The notes below the pieces were generated by a model. It was not told the DNA's origin. It made no database searches and was given only the letters and a program-made list of their open reading frames with translations. 64,000 nucleotides of DNA, taken from contig JBLDXI010000054.1 of assembly GCA_047495785.1 (NCBI GenBank), forward strand, positions 2,852,001 to 2,916,000, read 5' to 3'. The DNA comes from Lepidodermella squamata (taxonomy: Eukaryota; Gastrotricha). Shown here in pieces: positions 1-10,563 of this stretch. Each line of letters opens with the position of its first letter. Positions within the stretch are counted from its first letter, which is position 1. The translations under genes were made by a program, and so were the position numbers.

Positions 1-454
1 ATTTGGTACCTTTGGGTCTTTAGAGACATTCTCATTGATGGCTTTCCAGACTTCGGATATCGGAAAATCACTGATTTTTGAAATCGATATTCGAAATCGA
101 TATCGCCTCTCTAGACAGAGATATTGCTCATAAATTGATCGACGATAGCATAAAATATTCGAAAAAATTAGAGATTTTAAGGAGGACTCAACTCGGAAAA
201 CCATGCCAAGGTGAAATCTTGTGTCGGGGCGTTTTCACTTTGAAATACCATTTTAAAATTCAGATTTCCATGTAATTTAATTTTTTCAAAAATTCCCTTT
301 TCAATTCTATTTTTTTCAAATTTTAATTTTTTTCAAATTCCCGGTAAAAATTATATTATAATTACTTATTTTTTTATTGATTAGTTGCAATTAATTATAT
401 CATAATTGCTTTATTATTTAAATATTTAATTAATTTTTAATTTTTATTCTTTAG
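1..454. other. AT-rich non-coding stretch, probably intron
   Basis: No coding exon could be supported here. The stretch is AT-rich and ends in a good 3' splice site (TTCTTTAG at 447-454) directly before the zinc-finger exon, so at least its right part is probably an intron of that gene. The 5' exons must lie further left or be too short to recognise. Confidence 0.5.
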
Positions 455-1999
455 AATACATCCAGTGTTGACTGCGCCCCGGAAATTGCCGATGTCCTCG
501 ATCTCAGTGCCAAGCCGCCAAGCCTGGCGCACATCAGCAACCCGACGCCCCCGCTGCGGTCACCCGAGCCCGTCCCCGAACACCCGCCCAAGGCGCACTG
601 GCGCCTGCAGCCTGACGCAGCCAAGTTGTGCCGAGTCTGCAGTCGCGAAATCGAACCCACCGCCGGTTCTACAAGCAAAGTCTGCCTGGGCTGCCAGCGC
701 CGTTTCTCCGCACCAGACCCTGTTTCGCCGGCACTATCTGGCTTGAACACCCTGGTACCCGGGCTGCTCCCGCTCGACGTCGCCCTCGCAATCGCAACCC
801 GTCATCAGCTGCCGATGAAAACCGATAAATCAACCGAACCAGCCGGCAATGCCAACACATCACCAGCTTCAAGTACCGAAAAATCGGAAGCGACATCGAA
901 ATTTCACTGCGCCAAGTGTAGCATCAGTTTCCGGAGCGCGAAATCCCTCGAGGCGCACCTGGTCGACTACTGCCAACAAACCGGTCACGTGGCGAAAAAA
1001 CCAGGTGCTAAGCGCCGCGCGACCGTCGACAGCGCTATCCCGGGCCAGCAGCAGCAGCAGCAAGACCTTGTTTGCCAACTCTGCGGATACCACGGGCATT
1101 CGGAACGCGGAATTCGAGTTCATTTCAACGCCATGCATTCGATTGGGTCGGAGATTCAGTTGGAACAGTACCTAACTACGATGATCGTCCGGGCTGATCC
1201 GAGCTCGGAGCCGGTTGCTGAGAAGACTGCTGAATCAGCGACGCCGTCGACAAAACGCCGCCGCCTTAATAAACCGTCATCGAAAAAGGACATCGACCTG
1301 GCGCCGCTGAATCTGCTGGAACTCGCCGGGTTCAAGTTGGAACCGGTTCAGCAACAGGTGATGAAGAAAAAATCGAGCCCGAAATTGCCGGTTGAGCCCG
1401 TTTTACCAGCCCCGGTGGTGCCTGCCCAGGTGTCGAATTTGAACAGCAACGGCTCGCTACGGCGCCAACCGCCCTTCGAATGCCGGCTGTGTTCGAAAAC
1501 ATTTCCAGACACGGCTAAACTACGGCTTCACATGCGATCGCACGAAAAGGACGAGACGATAATGTACTCGTGTAAACGGTGTAATAATTTCACGACTCAG
1601 GTCAAATCTGACCTAGTTCGGCATGTCAAGTTGGAACACGAGGGCGTCAACATGCGCCTGTCGACGTGGACCATCCCGCGCCGCGACGACAAGCCTAACG
1701 CTGGCGAGTCGGCCAGCGAAGGTTCGGACGACAACAGCGGGCCGATTTTTTGCGACGTCTGTCAAATTTCGTTCAAATTTCGCCACTCTTACGACGCCCA
1801 TCGCCGGTACTACTGCATGGCCAAGTGGAACGAGGGCAGTGATGAGGACGAGGCGGCGTCGTCGCCTCGGGACGATGAAGTCGATAGTGAGGAGAAAATG
1901 CTGCTGATTGATGAGGATGAAAATGCCGACATCGAGGCGGCGCCGAAATCATCACACGAAGAAGATGAAAATTCGATAAATGTCGATGTTACCTCATGA
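455..1999 (+). CDS. FOG/U-shaped-like zinc-finger cofactor, 3' exon (5' end missing)
   Basis: Terminal exon of about 514 codons, open from the splice acceptor at 454 to TGA at 1997-1999. Five zinc fingers follow an N-terminal CxxC...CxxC pair (CRVC...CLGC). The first and last fingers are C2HC type ending in an aromatic-Cys pair (FHCAKC...VDYC and FCDVC...RYYC), the form typical of FOG/ZFPM and Drosophila U-shaped. The three between them are C2H2. Known FOG proteins bind GATA factors in the nucleus through C2HC fingers and recruit CtBP. A CtBP-type motif, VLDLSAK, is encoded at 494-514. A glutamine run and an acidic C-terminal tail are also visible. Polyadenylation signals lie near 2059 and 2111. 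The upstream exons and true start are not identified. A generic multi-zinc-finger factor is the alternative. Confidence 0.65.
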   Translation, partial: NTSSVDCAPEIADVLDLSAKPPSLAHISNPTPPLRSPEPVPEHPPKAHWRLQPDAAKLCRVCSREIEPTAGSTSKVCLGCQRRFSAPDPVSPALSGLNTLVPGLLPLDVALAIATRHQLPMKTDKSTEPAGNANTSPASSTEKSEATSKFHCAKCSISFRSAKSLEAHLVDYCQQTGHVAKKPGAKRRATVDSAIPGQQQQQQDLVCQLCGYHGHSERGIRVHFNAMHSIGSEIQLEQYLTTMIVRADPSSEPVAEKTAESATPSTKRRRLNKPSSKKDIDLAPLNLLELAGFKLEPVQQQVMKKKSSPKLPVEPVLPAPVVPAQVSNLNSNGSLRRQPPFECRLCSKTFPDTAKLRLHMRSHEKDETIMYSCKRCNNFTTQVKSDLVRHVKLEHEGVNMRLSTWTIPRRDDKPNAGESASEGSDDNSGPIFCDVCQISFKFRHSYDAHRRYYCMAKWNEGSDEDEAASSPRDDEVDSEEKMLLIDEDENADIEAAPKSSHEEDENSINVDVTS

Positions 2000-2149
2000 T
2001 TTTTTTCGTTTCCTTCGACCGCATGCCTATATTCCTGCTTCTAATTCATATTATTATTAATAAATGCCACCGATTTTTTTCGCTCTTGCTACAACAGAAT
2101 TTTTTGAGAAATAAAAAATACCAATGAAATCAAACTGTTGTGTCTCGTT

Positions 2150-4774
2150 TTATTGATGGTTAATTTCATTGAGCATGCTGTTGAGGTAGTAATAGACTAA
2201 TAGGGTGAATAATGCGCTGGAAATGTGGCTTTTATCCACCCTGGCTCGGTTGCAGTAGTCGTGGGAGCAGCATGACACTTCGGTAACAGTTGAGTCGGCT
2301 TTGTAACGACTGCAAAATCGATCGGCCTGATAGAAAATTTTCGAACTCCGCCAAATGACTCGTTTCTGAATTACAAAAAGATGCTATCACTTCTATCACT
2401 GCTATCTTTTGAAGTTATTTTCAGAATAAAAAAATAAAAAAAAGAGACTGAAATGTACGGAAATTATGTGATTTTTTTTTATAAATTTTGAATCGGTCTT
2501 ATTAATACAGAAAATTATGCGGAATTGATTTCAATTCTGGGGGATTACTGGATCGAAATTTGTAAAAAAATTCATTGTAATTAAGTATTCAAAATTATTC
2601 AAATTAAATATTCAAAAAAATCTGTTTCCGCTAGAAGTGCGTCCCAGAAGATGCGCCACTATTTTCATGAAATTCATGAAATTTTATAAAGTTAATCCCA
2701 CTGAGAGAATATTCTATCTTTTATGCGCGACTTAACCGAAGAAGTAACAAAATTTATGTAACAAAACCGAAAAAACCCGATGGTAACGGGTTCGGTAATT
2801 TTCGGTATTTTACCCGGCTGCACAAAATTTATCCGGAATTTAATAAACCCATAACCAAGTGGCATACATGATTACTATTCTCGTGATTTTTTTTTTAATT
2901 TTTCTAAAATTTTTCTGGCCATGAGATGTGACTTCGTCCCTAATTTTCTTTGCTTGCGTTACTTATGGGACACGCTGTATTTTCGGCTTGAATTTCCAGT
3001 TTTGTTCACCAAGATTTCACCAATTAAGAAATTATGATTCGAAAAAAATTATTTCCCGTTTCGCGGGAATGATGCGTTTTTAAGTGAGCTCGTGTCCCAC
3101 TTTTTAAACTTACGCAACAGTAGTGTTCACCAGGTAAACATCTTTGGGCAGGACCGACTCCGTATAGCGGACAGTTAGTTTTGTTGCAAACGAAGCAGTA
3201 TCGCCAATAATTATCTTGAAATTAATGAAAAAATCTCAATGATAATTTTATGAAATAATTTGCGAGAGCTCACCGTCTTTTGGAACAACAGTCACGTTGA
3301 AAAAAACGTGAAGCAAGGCCGGTTGGATCCAGGTGTCTCGGAAGGTGACTTGAAGCATGTAAGACCTTGCATCGTCCCTAACGCTGAAAATAGCACCGGC
3401 TCTAGTGTTGATATCTATATTAAAACAAAAAATCCAAAAATCATGCACACAATTATTCTAAAATTCTGAAAAAACCTATGCAAAACTGAGTTGTATTCGG
3501 AGTTGTTGCATTCGCACAACTCGCGTTGAATAGCGCTACAAATTTATCTGACGGGTCGTTGAAGGTCACAAAATCTCGGTACAACAGCGATTTGCACATA
3601 TAAGTAACATCCAAATTGTTATCGTCATCCCTGGCGCAAACTGTCACGATTGTTTTCGAAAATTCCGTATCCTCACTGATGTATAGAGGCATCGGGTAAG
3701 TTGACGGCGACTGAAATGCAACTCAATTAATTCGGAAAATTCCAGATTTTAATGAGGTGTTAATTTACGACTAAATACGGCCGCCGATTCAAATAAGGCC
3801 AAAGCTGGACTTGAAATCGTTGAGAAACTTCAATGGTACCAGGGGCTCGAGCCATTACCGTCAGCGTAAAATTTGTCACGGTATTATTGTACAAAATACC
3901 GTTAAGATCGGTACCAGCCTCAATGTAAACTTCTGAGGGCGAAAAAATAAGCAAATAAATTAGGGTTAATTTTCTTTTAATTTTTTACGCACTCGCGGTA
4001 TTTATCGCAGCTCCTGGGGCGATTGCAAAAAGGTTGTTAGCGACATCAGGTGACACAAGCGGAGCCTCAACAGATACGATCGAGAATGTCACCTTGACCC
4101 CAGGTTGCGAGTAGTTGGTCCAAATATCCAGAACATAATATCGGCTCCTTAAATGATTCAACAAAATTTTTCCAATTTTTTTCGGAAAATCTTATTTATA
4201 CTCTCTTGTATAATCGACATATACTACAACGGGTTGAGTTGCATTGATGCTGATTGGGTACGTCTCAACGTTTGTGAGATTAACGGCTGAAAAAATTCAA
4301 TATATATAAAATTCTAAGAAAATTTGTTTATATCTCACGGCATCGAACTGTTGAGAATGACGAATCGCAATTGCATCGATTTCCTGTCGAACAACACTGA
4401 TAGCCAAGAGGGCACGATCGTTGGGTGATACAACCGAAAATGCGGCTATTAGTGGCTGGCCAGTCGTTAACGAAGCAGAGGCCGGTTGCGGCCGGTACTT
4501 GGCACGTTGGGTTCGGGTAATACGGAACGGGTGGGGATACGTTGCATGAAGTTATGTTTCCGTAGTAGGTGGTACAGTTGTTATAGTAACAGGTTATCAA
4601 CTCAGTAGATTGCGCTGTTAAAAAATATTAAAAAAAATAAATATTGGTACCTAGGGAAATTCGTGTGAATGTTAAAATAAATTTACCTGATGATTGCCCA
4701 AATATGCAAATTAAGCTAATAATTCCGGCGACGAAAATACTTGGTATAATCGATGAGTATCTGTTTTCGATCAT
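2150..4774 (-). CDS. GPI-anchored surface protein with Ly6-like and cadherin-like domains
   Basis: Nine exons were assembled by splice sites and phase: 4687-4774, 4339-4614, 4202-4286, 3993-4147, 3769-3932, 3476-3710, 3274-3414, 3114-3214 and 2150-2326, giving 473 aa. Residues 1-29 are a signal peptide. A Cys-rich block follows (CYYNNC ... CPLGYQCC). The middle resembles extracellular cadherin repeats: PLYISEDTEFSKTIVTVCARD opens one and FSVRD...YMLQVTFRD closes it. The C-terminus has a three-finger (Ly6/uPAR) pattern, CFVCNKTNC...CLPGEHYCC then CCSHDYCNRA. A hydrophobic tail (LFTLLVYYYL) follows and fits a GPI-attachment signal. I infer an adhesive or receptor-like protein on the outer cell surface. 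The last intron (787 nt) carries dispersed repeats. The cadherin assignment is moderate; the Ly6-like C-terminus is stronger. Confidence 0.6.
2700..2905. repeat. Dispersed repeat family R1, copy 1 (intronic)
   Basis: This stretch shares a recognisable core, GGTAACGGGTTCGGTAATTT, followed by an ATCCGGAATTTAATAAACCC-type segment, with two tandem relatives at about 38640-38815 and 38880-39010. The copies are diverged by eye. This one lies in the last intron of the cadherin/Ly6 gene and the others in the VPS33A intron. The type of element is unknown. Confidence 0.6.
2955..2995. repeat. Dispersed repeat R2 fragment
   Basis: The words TTACTTATGGGACAC and TTTTCGGCTTG recur in almost the same order near 62661-62695 (there TTTTTCGCTTG). 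Both copies are non-coding, one intronic and one intergenic. They look like a short fragment of an unknown dispersed repeat. Confidence 0.4.
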
Positions 4775-5014
4775 TTTATATTTAAATTTGGATCAATATG
4801 CGAAAATGATTTTTTTAAACTAGGTGACTGTGTATTAAATTAGCTTTACGCTGTAGCTGAGCAGCGTGATTAGTATCATGAACATTAAACAGTTCACGCG
4901 GCGGTGCTTTAGACGCCATTGAGACGTCTCGGCAAAATCTGATACAGCGCTAAATGTTTCCACACTTGTGTAGAAAATAACTCAAAAGACTATATGCAAC
5001 CATGTTTTTCACGT

Positions 5015-5086
5015 GGTCCCATGGTGTAGCGGTTAGCACTCAGGACTCTGAATCCTGCGACTCGAGTTCAAATCTCGATGGGACCT
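5015..5086 (+). tRNA. tRNA-Gln-CTG: tRNA-Gln (CTG), cassette copy 1
   Basis: A complete 72-nt cloverleaf including the discriminator base. The acceptor stem GGTCCCA pairs with TGGGACC and the anticodon stem CAGGA/TCCTG closes loop CTCTGAA, so the anticodon is CTG. The T-arm contains GTTCAAAT. There is no intron. A T-run just downstream serves as the Pol III terminator. It lies 123 bp upstream of a U4 snRNA gene in the same orientation. Confidence 0.95.
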
Positions 5087-5209
5087 TAATTTTTTTTTCG
5101 GCCTCCTTTTTCGACATTTTTTTTTACTTCGCCGCATATACAAATAATTACACTTGATGTCTTGCCCTTTATCATAGATCGGCTTCAGCTCATATTTTCG
5201 TTGATCTTT
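5087..5209 (+). promoter_or_regulatory. U4 snRNA promoter/spacer
   Basis: All five tRNA-to-U4 spacers are 117-123 bp. They share a T-run and TTCGGCCTC next to the tRNA, CGCATATACAAAT, and in most copies CTTGATGTCTTGCCCTT and AGAACGGCTTC about 30-60 bp before the U4 start. The last block sits where a proximal sequence element is expected. The assignment is by position and conservation among copies, not by a known consensus. Confidence 0.5.
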
Positions 5210-5348
5210 AGCTTTGCGCAGTGGCAGTTCCGTACTCAGTGAGGTGCAAACCGAGAGGCGGAAATTGCTAATTGAAAACTACCCCAATTACCCGCTCTGA
5301 GGACCTACGGGTCCGCTGTAGCACTTTCTGGAGCCCCACAAGGGGCTT
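5210..5348 (+). ncRNA. U4: U4 spliceosomal snRNA, copy 1
   Basis: It starts with AGCTTTGCGCAGTGGCAG, the conserved U4 5' end that base-pairs with U6 and begins the 5' stem-loop. TTGCTAATTGAAAACT, the U4/U6 stem I region, follows. The RNA ends with a stem-loop AGCCCC-ACAA-GGGGCT. The presumed Sm site reads ACTTTCTGG, interrupted by cytosines relative to the usual U-run. U4 is expected to be Pol II transcribed and to act in the U4/U6.U5 tri-snRNP. Length is about 139 nt. Confidence 0.92.
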
Positions 5349-5604
5349 TTGAACATCAAAAACAAAAATCAAGTCTGGCTTTAATTCAAATTTTGCCACA
5401 AGTTTAACGAAGCGTTAAGTCAGCCGTATATCTTATTTTTTTCTAAAAATCTCCTGTACCAAAAATAATTGAATTAATCAATAACTTGATATCAGCCCCT
5501 GAAACTAAATTTTCCGCTTCGTTTAATAATTATTTTGGCTCTGATAATAATGTCTGTCTCCAGGTTCAACCATTTATTTCCCGGTGACTAGCATTTTGGG
5601 AAAA

Positions 5605-8237
5605 ATGAGCTCAAATAAACTTTTTAGAGATTTGTCCCTCACGTTAGCGTTAATTGCGGTTTTGGTCTCCTGTAAAGTTCGGTCGCATAAAACCGATGAA
5701 ACTTTCTACGACGAACCGAATGGAGCTAATGAAAGTGAGTTGTACATCAACAGCGAACAAGTGGAGGATTACGACCCGAAACCATCGACACCGGCTCCAA
5801 CTGTCAAGCCCGTGCTGGCCAATCTGATGAAGCGGGGACACAACGTCGTGAATCTCCTGTTAAAGAAAATTTTCTGGAATTATAACAAGGAAAGCATCCC
5901 TAGCAGGTGAAATCGCTGCTATTAATTAAAAAACAATTACAATTTCTTTTTGAATTTTCAGTCCCGTTGAGGTCCACATGGATGTATTGCTGCTCAAGGT
6001 CAAATACACTGTGGAAAAGGAGGGAATTTTCGAATGCGTTATCGCATTGATGATGGTAAAATAGCCCGATTCTATCTCCATCATAAAATTTCTATTTCAA
6101 ACAGGAATGGAGCGATCTTCGGATGTCTTGGTACGAAATATTTCAACTGTGCTTTTAAATGACTAAAATATGGCTAATCAGGGATCCTAAGGAGTACGGC
6201 AATGTTTCTGTTTTAGCTTTTGATTCCGATCGGGTTTGGCTCCCGGATATAGCGGTATTTCTTAATTTTAAAAGTTTGATACAAATAATTATTGTTATTT
6301 TTATTGAAGATGACCAACTCAGGTGACAAGGCTCGCTTATACTTTATTTCAAAGTATCATCGCCAATTTTGTTACAGCCGATCACATCTATTCGATTTCG
6401 AGAGATTCGCGGTTCATAGTGCGCGTAACCAATAATGGAGTATTCAAGTTCGTCCCTACAGGTCAAATATTTCAAAAAAATTCACGAATTTTAACTAATA
6501 TTTTTTTATCAACCAAAGGAACTGCTCGAACTTGGTGCGGTAAGGAACTTTCGTTTTTTGAGTCATTTTTTGAACGTTGGTCTTTTAGATCTGAAATTGT
6601 TGACTTTTCCCTTCGATTATCAAGAGGTGAGTTTATTCTTACTTTACCCTGCAGCGAATTTGATGACTTTTTTGTAGTGCTCGTTGGAGTTTGAAAGGTA
6701 ACTGGATGTTACTAAGATTGATCTCAGTTCAATAGCTGATTTCCGCTGGTCTCTCGACATGACAGCCCTGACATTTGATAACAAAAGCAATTTGCTAGTC
6801 GACGATTCTTTCGCGTCTAATCAGTTTTTCCTGTGCGAAAAGAATGTTTCGGTAAGTTTCATCGATTGTATAAATTTCGACTTGAGACTAATTTTGAACA
6901 ATTTCCCAGCGATATTACCATACTTACGAATTTACTGGAGAGACATTTTCGAGGCTGAGATTTGACTTCAAAGTTTGTTTCATTTATATAAGAGACCACC
7001 TTAATTGGGAAATGATTCAAACAGGTTCGCCGGAAGAGCACTTTTTACATTATCAACTTGATTTTTCCAGTAAGGTGGATTTTTTATTTTCAATATTTTA
7101 TTGATTTTTTGCTTTTTTAGTGTGCCACCCTATCTGCCATTCAATTGCTTGTTTTCTTGATCTCGAGTACCGATACTACAGCCGATAGGATAGGTTTCGG
7201 AACTACCAACCTGCTTACTCTAGTCGTGTTCCAGGTTAGGATAATTCCTCAGAATTTTCTTTCTAATTTCCTTTCCTTTTCAAGACCATTGTGACAGAGG
7301 AAATGCCGAGAACTTCGAACGCAGTTACAACGCTGTCCAAGTACATAATCGCCCTGATAGTCATAGCAGCCATCGGAATTTTCGAATCAGTCATCGTCGA
7401 ACGCATGTACTGCGAAACATCGCAATACCCACCTCCGAAATTCATCCTAACCATACTGAAGCACGTACCAATTCTGGGCTACGGGAAGCATCACATGACG
7501 CTGAAGAAGATGCACAAGCATAAGGTAAACAAATGAAGTGAATCCGATACTTATAGAGAGTAATCTTACTTTCTTCATTTCAGAAGCATCTTAAGAAATC
7601 TACTGCAAAACTTATGAAGAAGGCGATAACGTTCGACAGTGGGTTGTGTGAAAACAGTCCATCTAAAGGGAGTATGGAGAAGGAACGGAATGGTCTGAGT
7701 AATCACCCAGTTGGTATCAATGAACTAGAGTGCGACATCAACTCCATGAGCCAAAGAAGGAATTCCTATCATTACGCAGTTACGACTGGACTAGATCCTT
7801 GTTCCCAACAAACTATCCCGATTATTCAATCCCAAAATGGAGTTTCTGTAAGTTTGGCTAATAATTCTGACACTGGTACGGTCATCAAACACGGAGAACT
7901 GACAATCCACCTAAATTTCATCATCTCAAAATCTGCGGAGACCATCGGCGCAAGAAACGAGGAGGGTGATTCTGGGCCGAAAAGCATGAGTAGAGCTTCT
8001 GCATACGAAGACTGTGACGATACTGAATTCCTGAGAATCTGCCGTCACAACGCCCGTCTCTGGACGAGCTTCGCGTTGAAAATCGATTTTCTCACCTTCG
8101 TCGGATGTCTGACGGCGGCTATTATGGCCCCGCTTATGGCTTTCTTCCCGCTATTGGACTTCCAGGAAGGCTGCTACGACGAGGCTGGAAAACTTGCGGG
8201 ATTCGCAAACGAAACCCGACACGTTGATTCAGGATGA
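5605..8237 (+). CDS. Cys-loop ligand-gated ion channel subunit (LGIC-1)
   Basis: Exons: 5605-5906, 5962-6055, 6105-6130, 6182-6254, 6310-6322, 6378-6461, 6519-6539, 6589-6626, 6678-6697, 6728-6851, 6910-6972, 7025-7069, 7121-7234, 7285-7524 and 7584-8237 (636 aa). ATG 5605 gives a signal peptide. Family marks are the loop-A type RVWLPD, a Cys-loop with 13 residues between cysteines ending in FPFDYQEC, VRRKSTFYIINLIFP entering TM1, a TM2 with DRIGFGTTNLLTLVVF, TM3, a loop of over 200 residues and TM4 near the end. It should form a pentameric neurotransmitter-gated channel in the plasma membrane. It is closest to nicotinic/LGC subunits, with no adjacent-cysteine pair in loop C, so the ligand is uncertain. 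An in-frame TAA just after the Cys-loop is removed only if a 30-nt intron (6698-6727) is spliced. A polyadenylation signal lies near 8340. Confidence 0.88.
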
Positions 8238-8377
8238 CATTTTATTTTTTTCTTGCATAACAAATTAACGATTTGCATGTGTTAGTTTCAAGCGTAAAGA
8301 GTTTTGTAGAACGTGATTAGCATCATCCTATAGAAATGTGAATAAATTATCATCGAATCATCTCTAACATCTAAAGC

Positions 8378-9183
8378 TTACTTTGCCAAACAGGAGCTAC
8401 CAGAAGCTCGCACTGCCTCCAGGAAGCCCAGCCAGTTTTGAGGCGTTTTCATGAGTTCTTCTCTTAGAGCGGCCATTCTGTCTTCTGAAGTCTGTTTAAA
8501 GGGATCTTATATTATCAACAATCTATTCCTCAAGGTCGGTTCCAAACCTTTCTATCGAAAATCTTAGCAATCTCTTCACTAGAGAACACGCTTTGATCTG
8601 TCAACTTTCCTCTCAGCGGACCATTGCGAGACAAAATCTCTAACAGCAAAGTGTCAGCATCGTCTAAAGCAGCGTTCAAAGCAGTTGAGAAGTGCTCCTT
8701 TCTGTCACCAGCCAAAATTCGATCAATTTCAGTTTTTTGACACGCTTGATACCACTTGATGTAGGGAGAATCTTCCATCATAGCGGCCTGGAAGTAGGCT
8801 AACCTTTCACCCAGATGCATGCAATGGAAAATTGCCAACAATGAGCTGTAAACTGCAAGTTTAACTTCTGATTCATCGTCGCCTTTTGACCGGCGTCGAC
8901 AAGTGCTTAGAATAGCTTCTTCAATCATTTTGCCCAAACTCTCCAAACCGCCACACCGAGCAGCTCTAGCCAGACCGACAAGCATAACATCATCCATGTT
9001 TCGAATGAACTCGCAAAGGACAGACTGGGCATTCTGACAGCCGTAGGTTTCGAAAATCAGTTCGATACTCTCAACATGGAAAGAATTATCATCGAGATGC
9101 GAGAGGGCCTTGACGAGTTGTATAGGATTGTACACGGCCTCGTCAAATTTGGCCAGAACACCACTTTGAAAGCAACCGTGCAT
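8378..9183 (-). CDS. Possible death-fold (CARD-like) protein
   Basis: Two exons, 8548-9183 and 8378-8491, encode 249 aa from the first ATG (9183); an in-frame TAG lies upstream. I do not recognise a named orthologue. The C-terminal 75 residues look like a CARD or similar helical death-fold: LLEILSRNGPL, then helices to REELMKTPQNWLGFLEAVRASG, matching the usual LL..L...P..W..FL.AL...G ending. A weaker similar pattern occurs in the N-terminal third (LVKALSHLDDNSF ... VLCEFIRNMDD). No signal peptide or membrane segment is seen, so it is probably cytoplasmic. It is convergent with LGIC-1 and divergent from the sushi gene. If the fold call is right, roles in apoptosis or innate signalling would be possible. 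This is inference. Confidence 0.45.
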
Positions 9184-9562
9184 TGTTTTGTTAAAACCAA
9201 GAATTTTCGTCAGAAACAAGTTTTTATTCTAAACAGCAACCCGAGTTTGATAAGAACTCTCTTATCTCTTGCGCTGCGTCTTGCACGTGCGATGTACTGG
9301 AAAGATTAGCGGTTGAAAAATCACGGCGTTCACAAAATTGTAAAAATTCAGACCGTGAAAGGTCGACTTAATGTTTGGTTGATGTGATACGTTTAAGCGG
9401 GAATGTTTATCTAGTACAGCCTCATCATTGAAGTTTGCCTCTCATCGTACCAACTGCAAATATTTACCTGCCTAAGCCAGTTGAGACCAAAATTTTGGCT
9501 AGTATTTTTTTGTGCTGGTAATACCTATTATTATGATGAGATTTTGTTAATCTTTCGCAACG
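9184..9562. promoter_or_regulatory. Divergent intergenic/promoter region
   Basis: These 379 bp separate the starts of the CARD-like (-) and sushi (+) genes and must hold both 5' regulatory regions. Two CTTATCT-type (GATA-like) words near 9258-9270 are the only motif noted. No TATA box is convincing. Confidence 0.4.
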
Positions 9563-10468
9563 ATGTTGGCAGTTTTTCTGCTTGTGATTAGCGTTCAGCT
9601 TACTGTAGGGCAAGAGTGCAGCGCGAAATCGGTACTGGACTTGACCAAAAATAAGTATCCGCCCGGGACAACACTTTCCGTTTCCTGCCCTTCATCTTCA
9701 ACCCCGGCGGTTACTGTGTCCACGTGCAATGCAAACGGAAGGTGGTCACCATCAAGACCATTTAGAGCTTGCAAAGGTATCTAGTATTCCCTAAATATTA
9801 TGATCACATTGATTTTTTTCAGTTTTTGAACCGGCAATAAACCGCAAGCCTACGAGGAATAACTATGATTACGATGTAGACTACGACCGCTGGGCAAGAC
9901 CGCCTGCTTCTCTACCTTACTCTTCCCAACCACTCTCGTGCAGCTGGCCTACTATAGCTCCTTCCTACGCCAGAGGCGTGAAAATCTCAATTGACTGCCC
10001 TTTCGGCTACATCGCCGGGAACAACACTGTCAACAAAACAACAACATTATCCTCTACAACTTGCACTAGTTACGGAAATTGGACAATCGAATTGGCTAAG
10101 TGCACAAGTCGGTCATGCCTAAATATATATCACTTAAACATTCAGTCCTTTTCATATTCCATACAGGCTATCGAAATCAGCCCTGTGTAATGCCCGAGAC
10201 TCCTAAGAATGGCTTGGTTTATTCGCATTCTCCGACCCTGGGAGGCAGTCCGAAAGGCGTCATTCAGTTCAGCAAGGGAAGCTTCATTAGGTAAGGAAGC
10301 GATAAATCGATCCCTCCTCCTTGCATTATTTTACGGAATTTGCTTCCCAGATACGAATGCATCGATGGGTATTTTCTGTATGGACCGAGGAGAATTAATT
10401 GCTTGGCTGACGGGGAATGGTCAACTGACCCTCCGCGCTGCGAACGCCATACGAGATCGGGGAAATAG
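9563..10468 (+). CDS. Secreted sushi/CCP-domain protein
   Basis: Four exons, 9563-9776, 9823-10107, 10167-10290 and 10351-10468, give 246 aa. ATG 9563 starts a clear signal peptide (AVFLLVISVQLTVGQ). Three sushi (complement control protein) modules are visible: one in exon 1 (SVSCP ... CNANGRWSP), one in exon 2 (ISIDCPFGY ... GNWTIELAKC) and a well-formed C-terminal one (CVMPETPKNG ... YECIDGYFLYG ... CLADGEWSTDPPRC). An acidic, Tyr-rich linker lies between the first two. No membrane anchor is seen, so the protein is probably secreted. Sushi modules mediate protein-protein recognition in adhesion and humoral immunity; the partner here is unknown. A polyadenylation signal lies near 10518. Confidence 0.82.
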
Positions 10469-10563
10469 ATCTTAACAAAGAAAATCATAGAGGATAAACT
10501 CAACGATTAAAAATAGCAATAAACGGCAAATACAGGAATTGCAACTTTGTTTTAGGTATTCAC

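Noticed and set aside
78-275. 65-codon ORF as 5' exon of the zinc-finger gene
   Set aside because: It is low complexity, ends in a stop, and has no suitable donor site joining the acceptor at 454.
6678-6851. LGIC-1 as a pseudogene because of the TAA after the Cys-loop
   Set aside because: A consensus 30-nt intron removes the stop in phase, and the MTMR14-like gene has a matching 30-nt intron. All other exons are intact.
8548-9183. Annexin for the helical protein at 8.4-9.2 kb
   Set aside because: The annexin repeat signature and type II calcium loops (GxGT) are absent; the C-terminal pattern fits a death-fold better.
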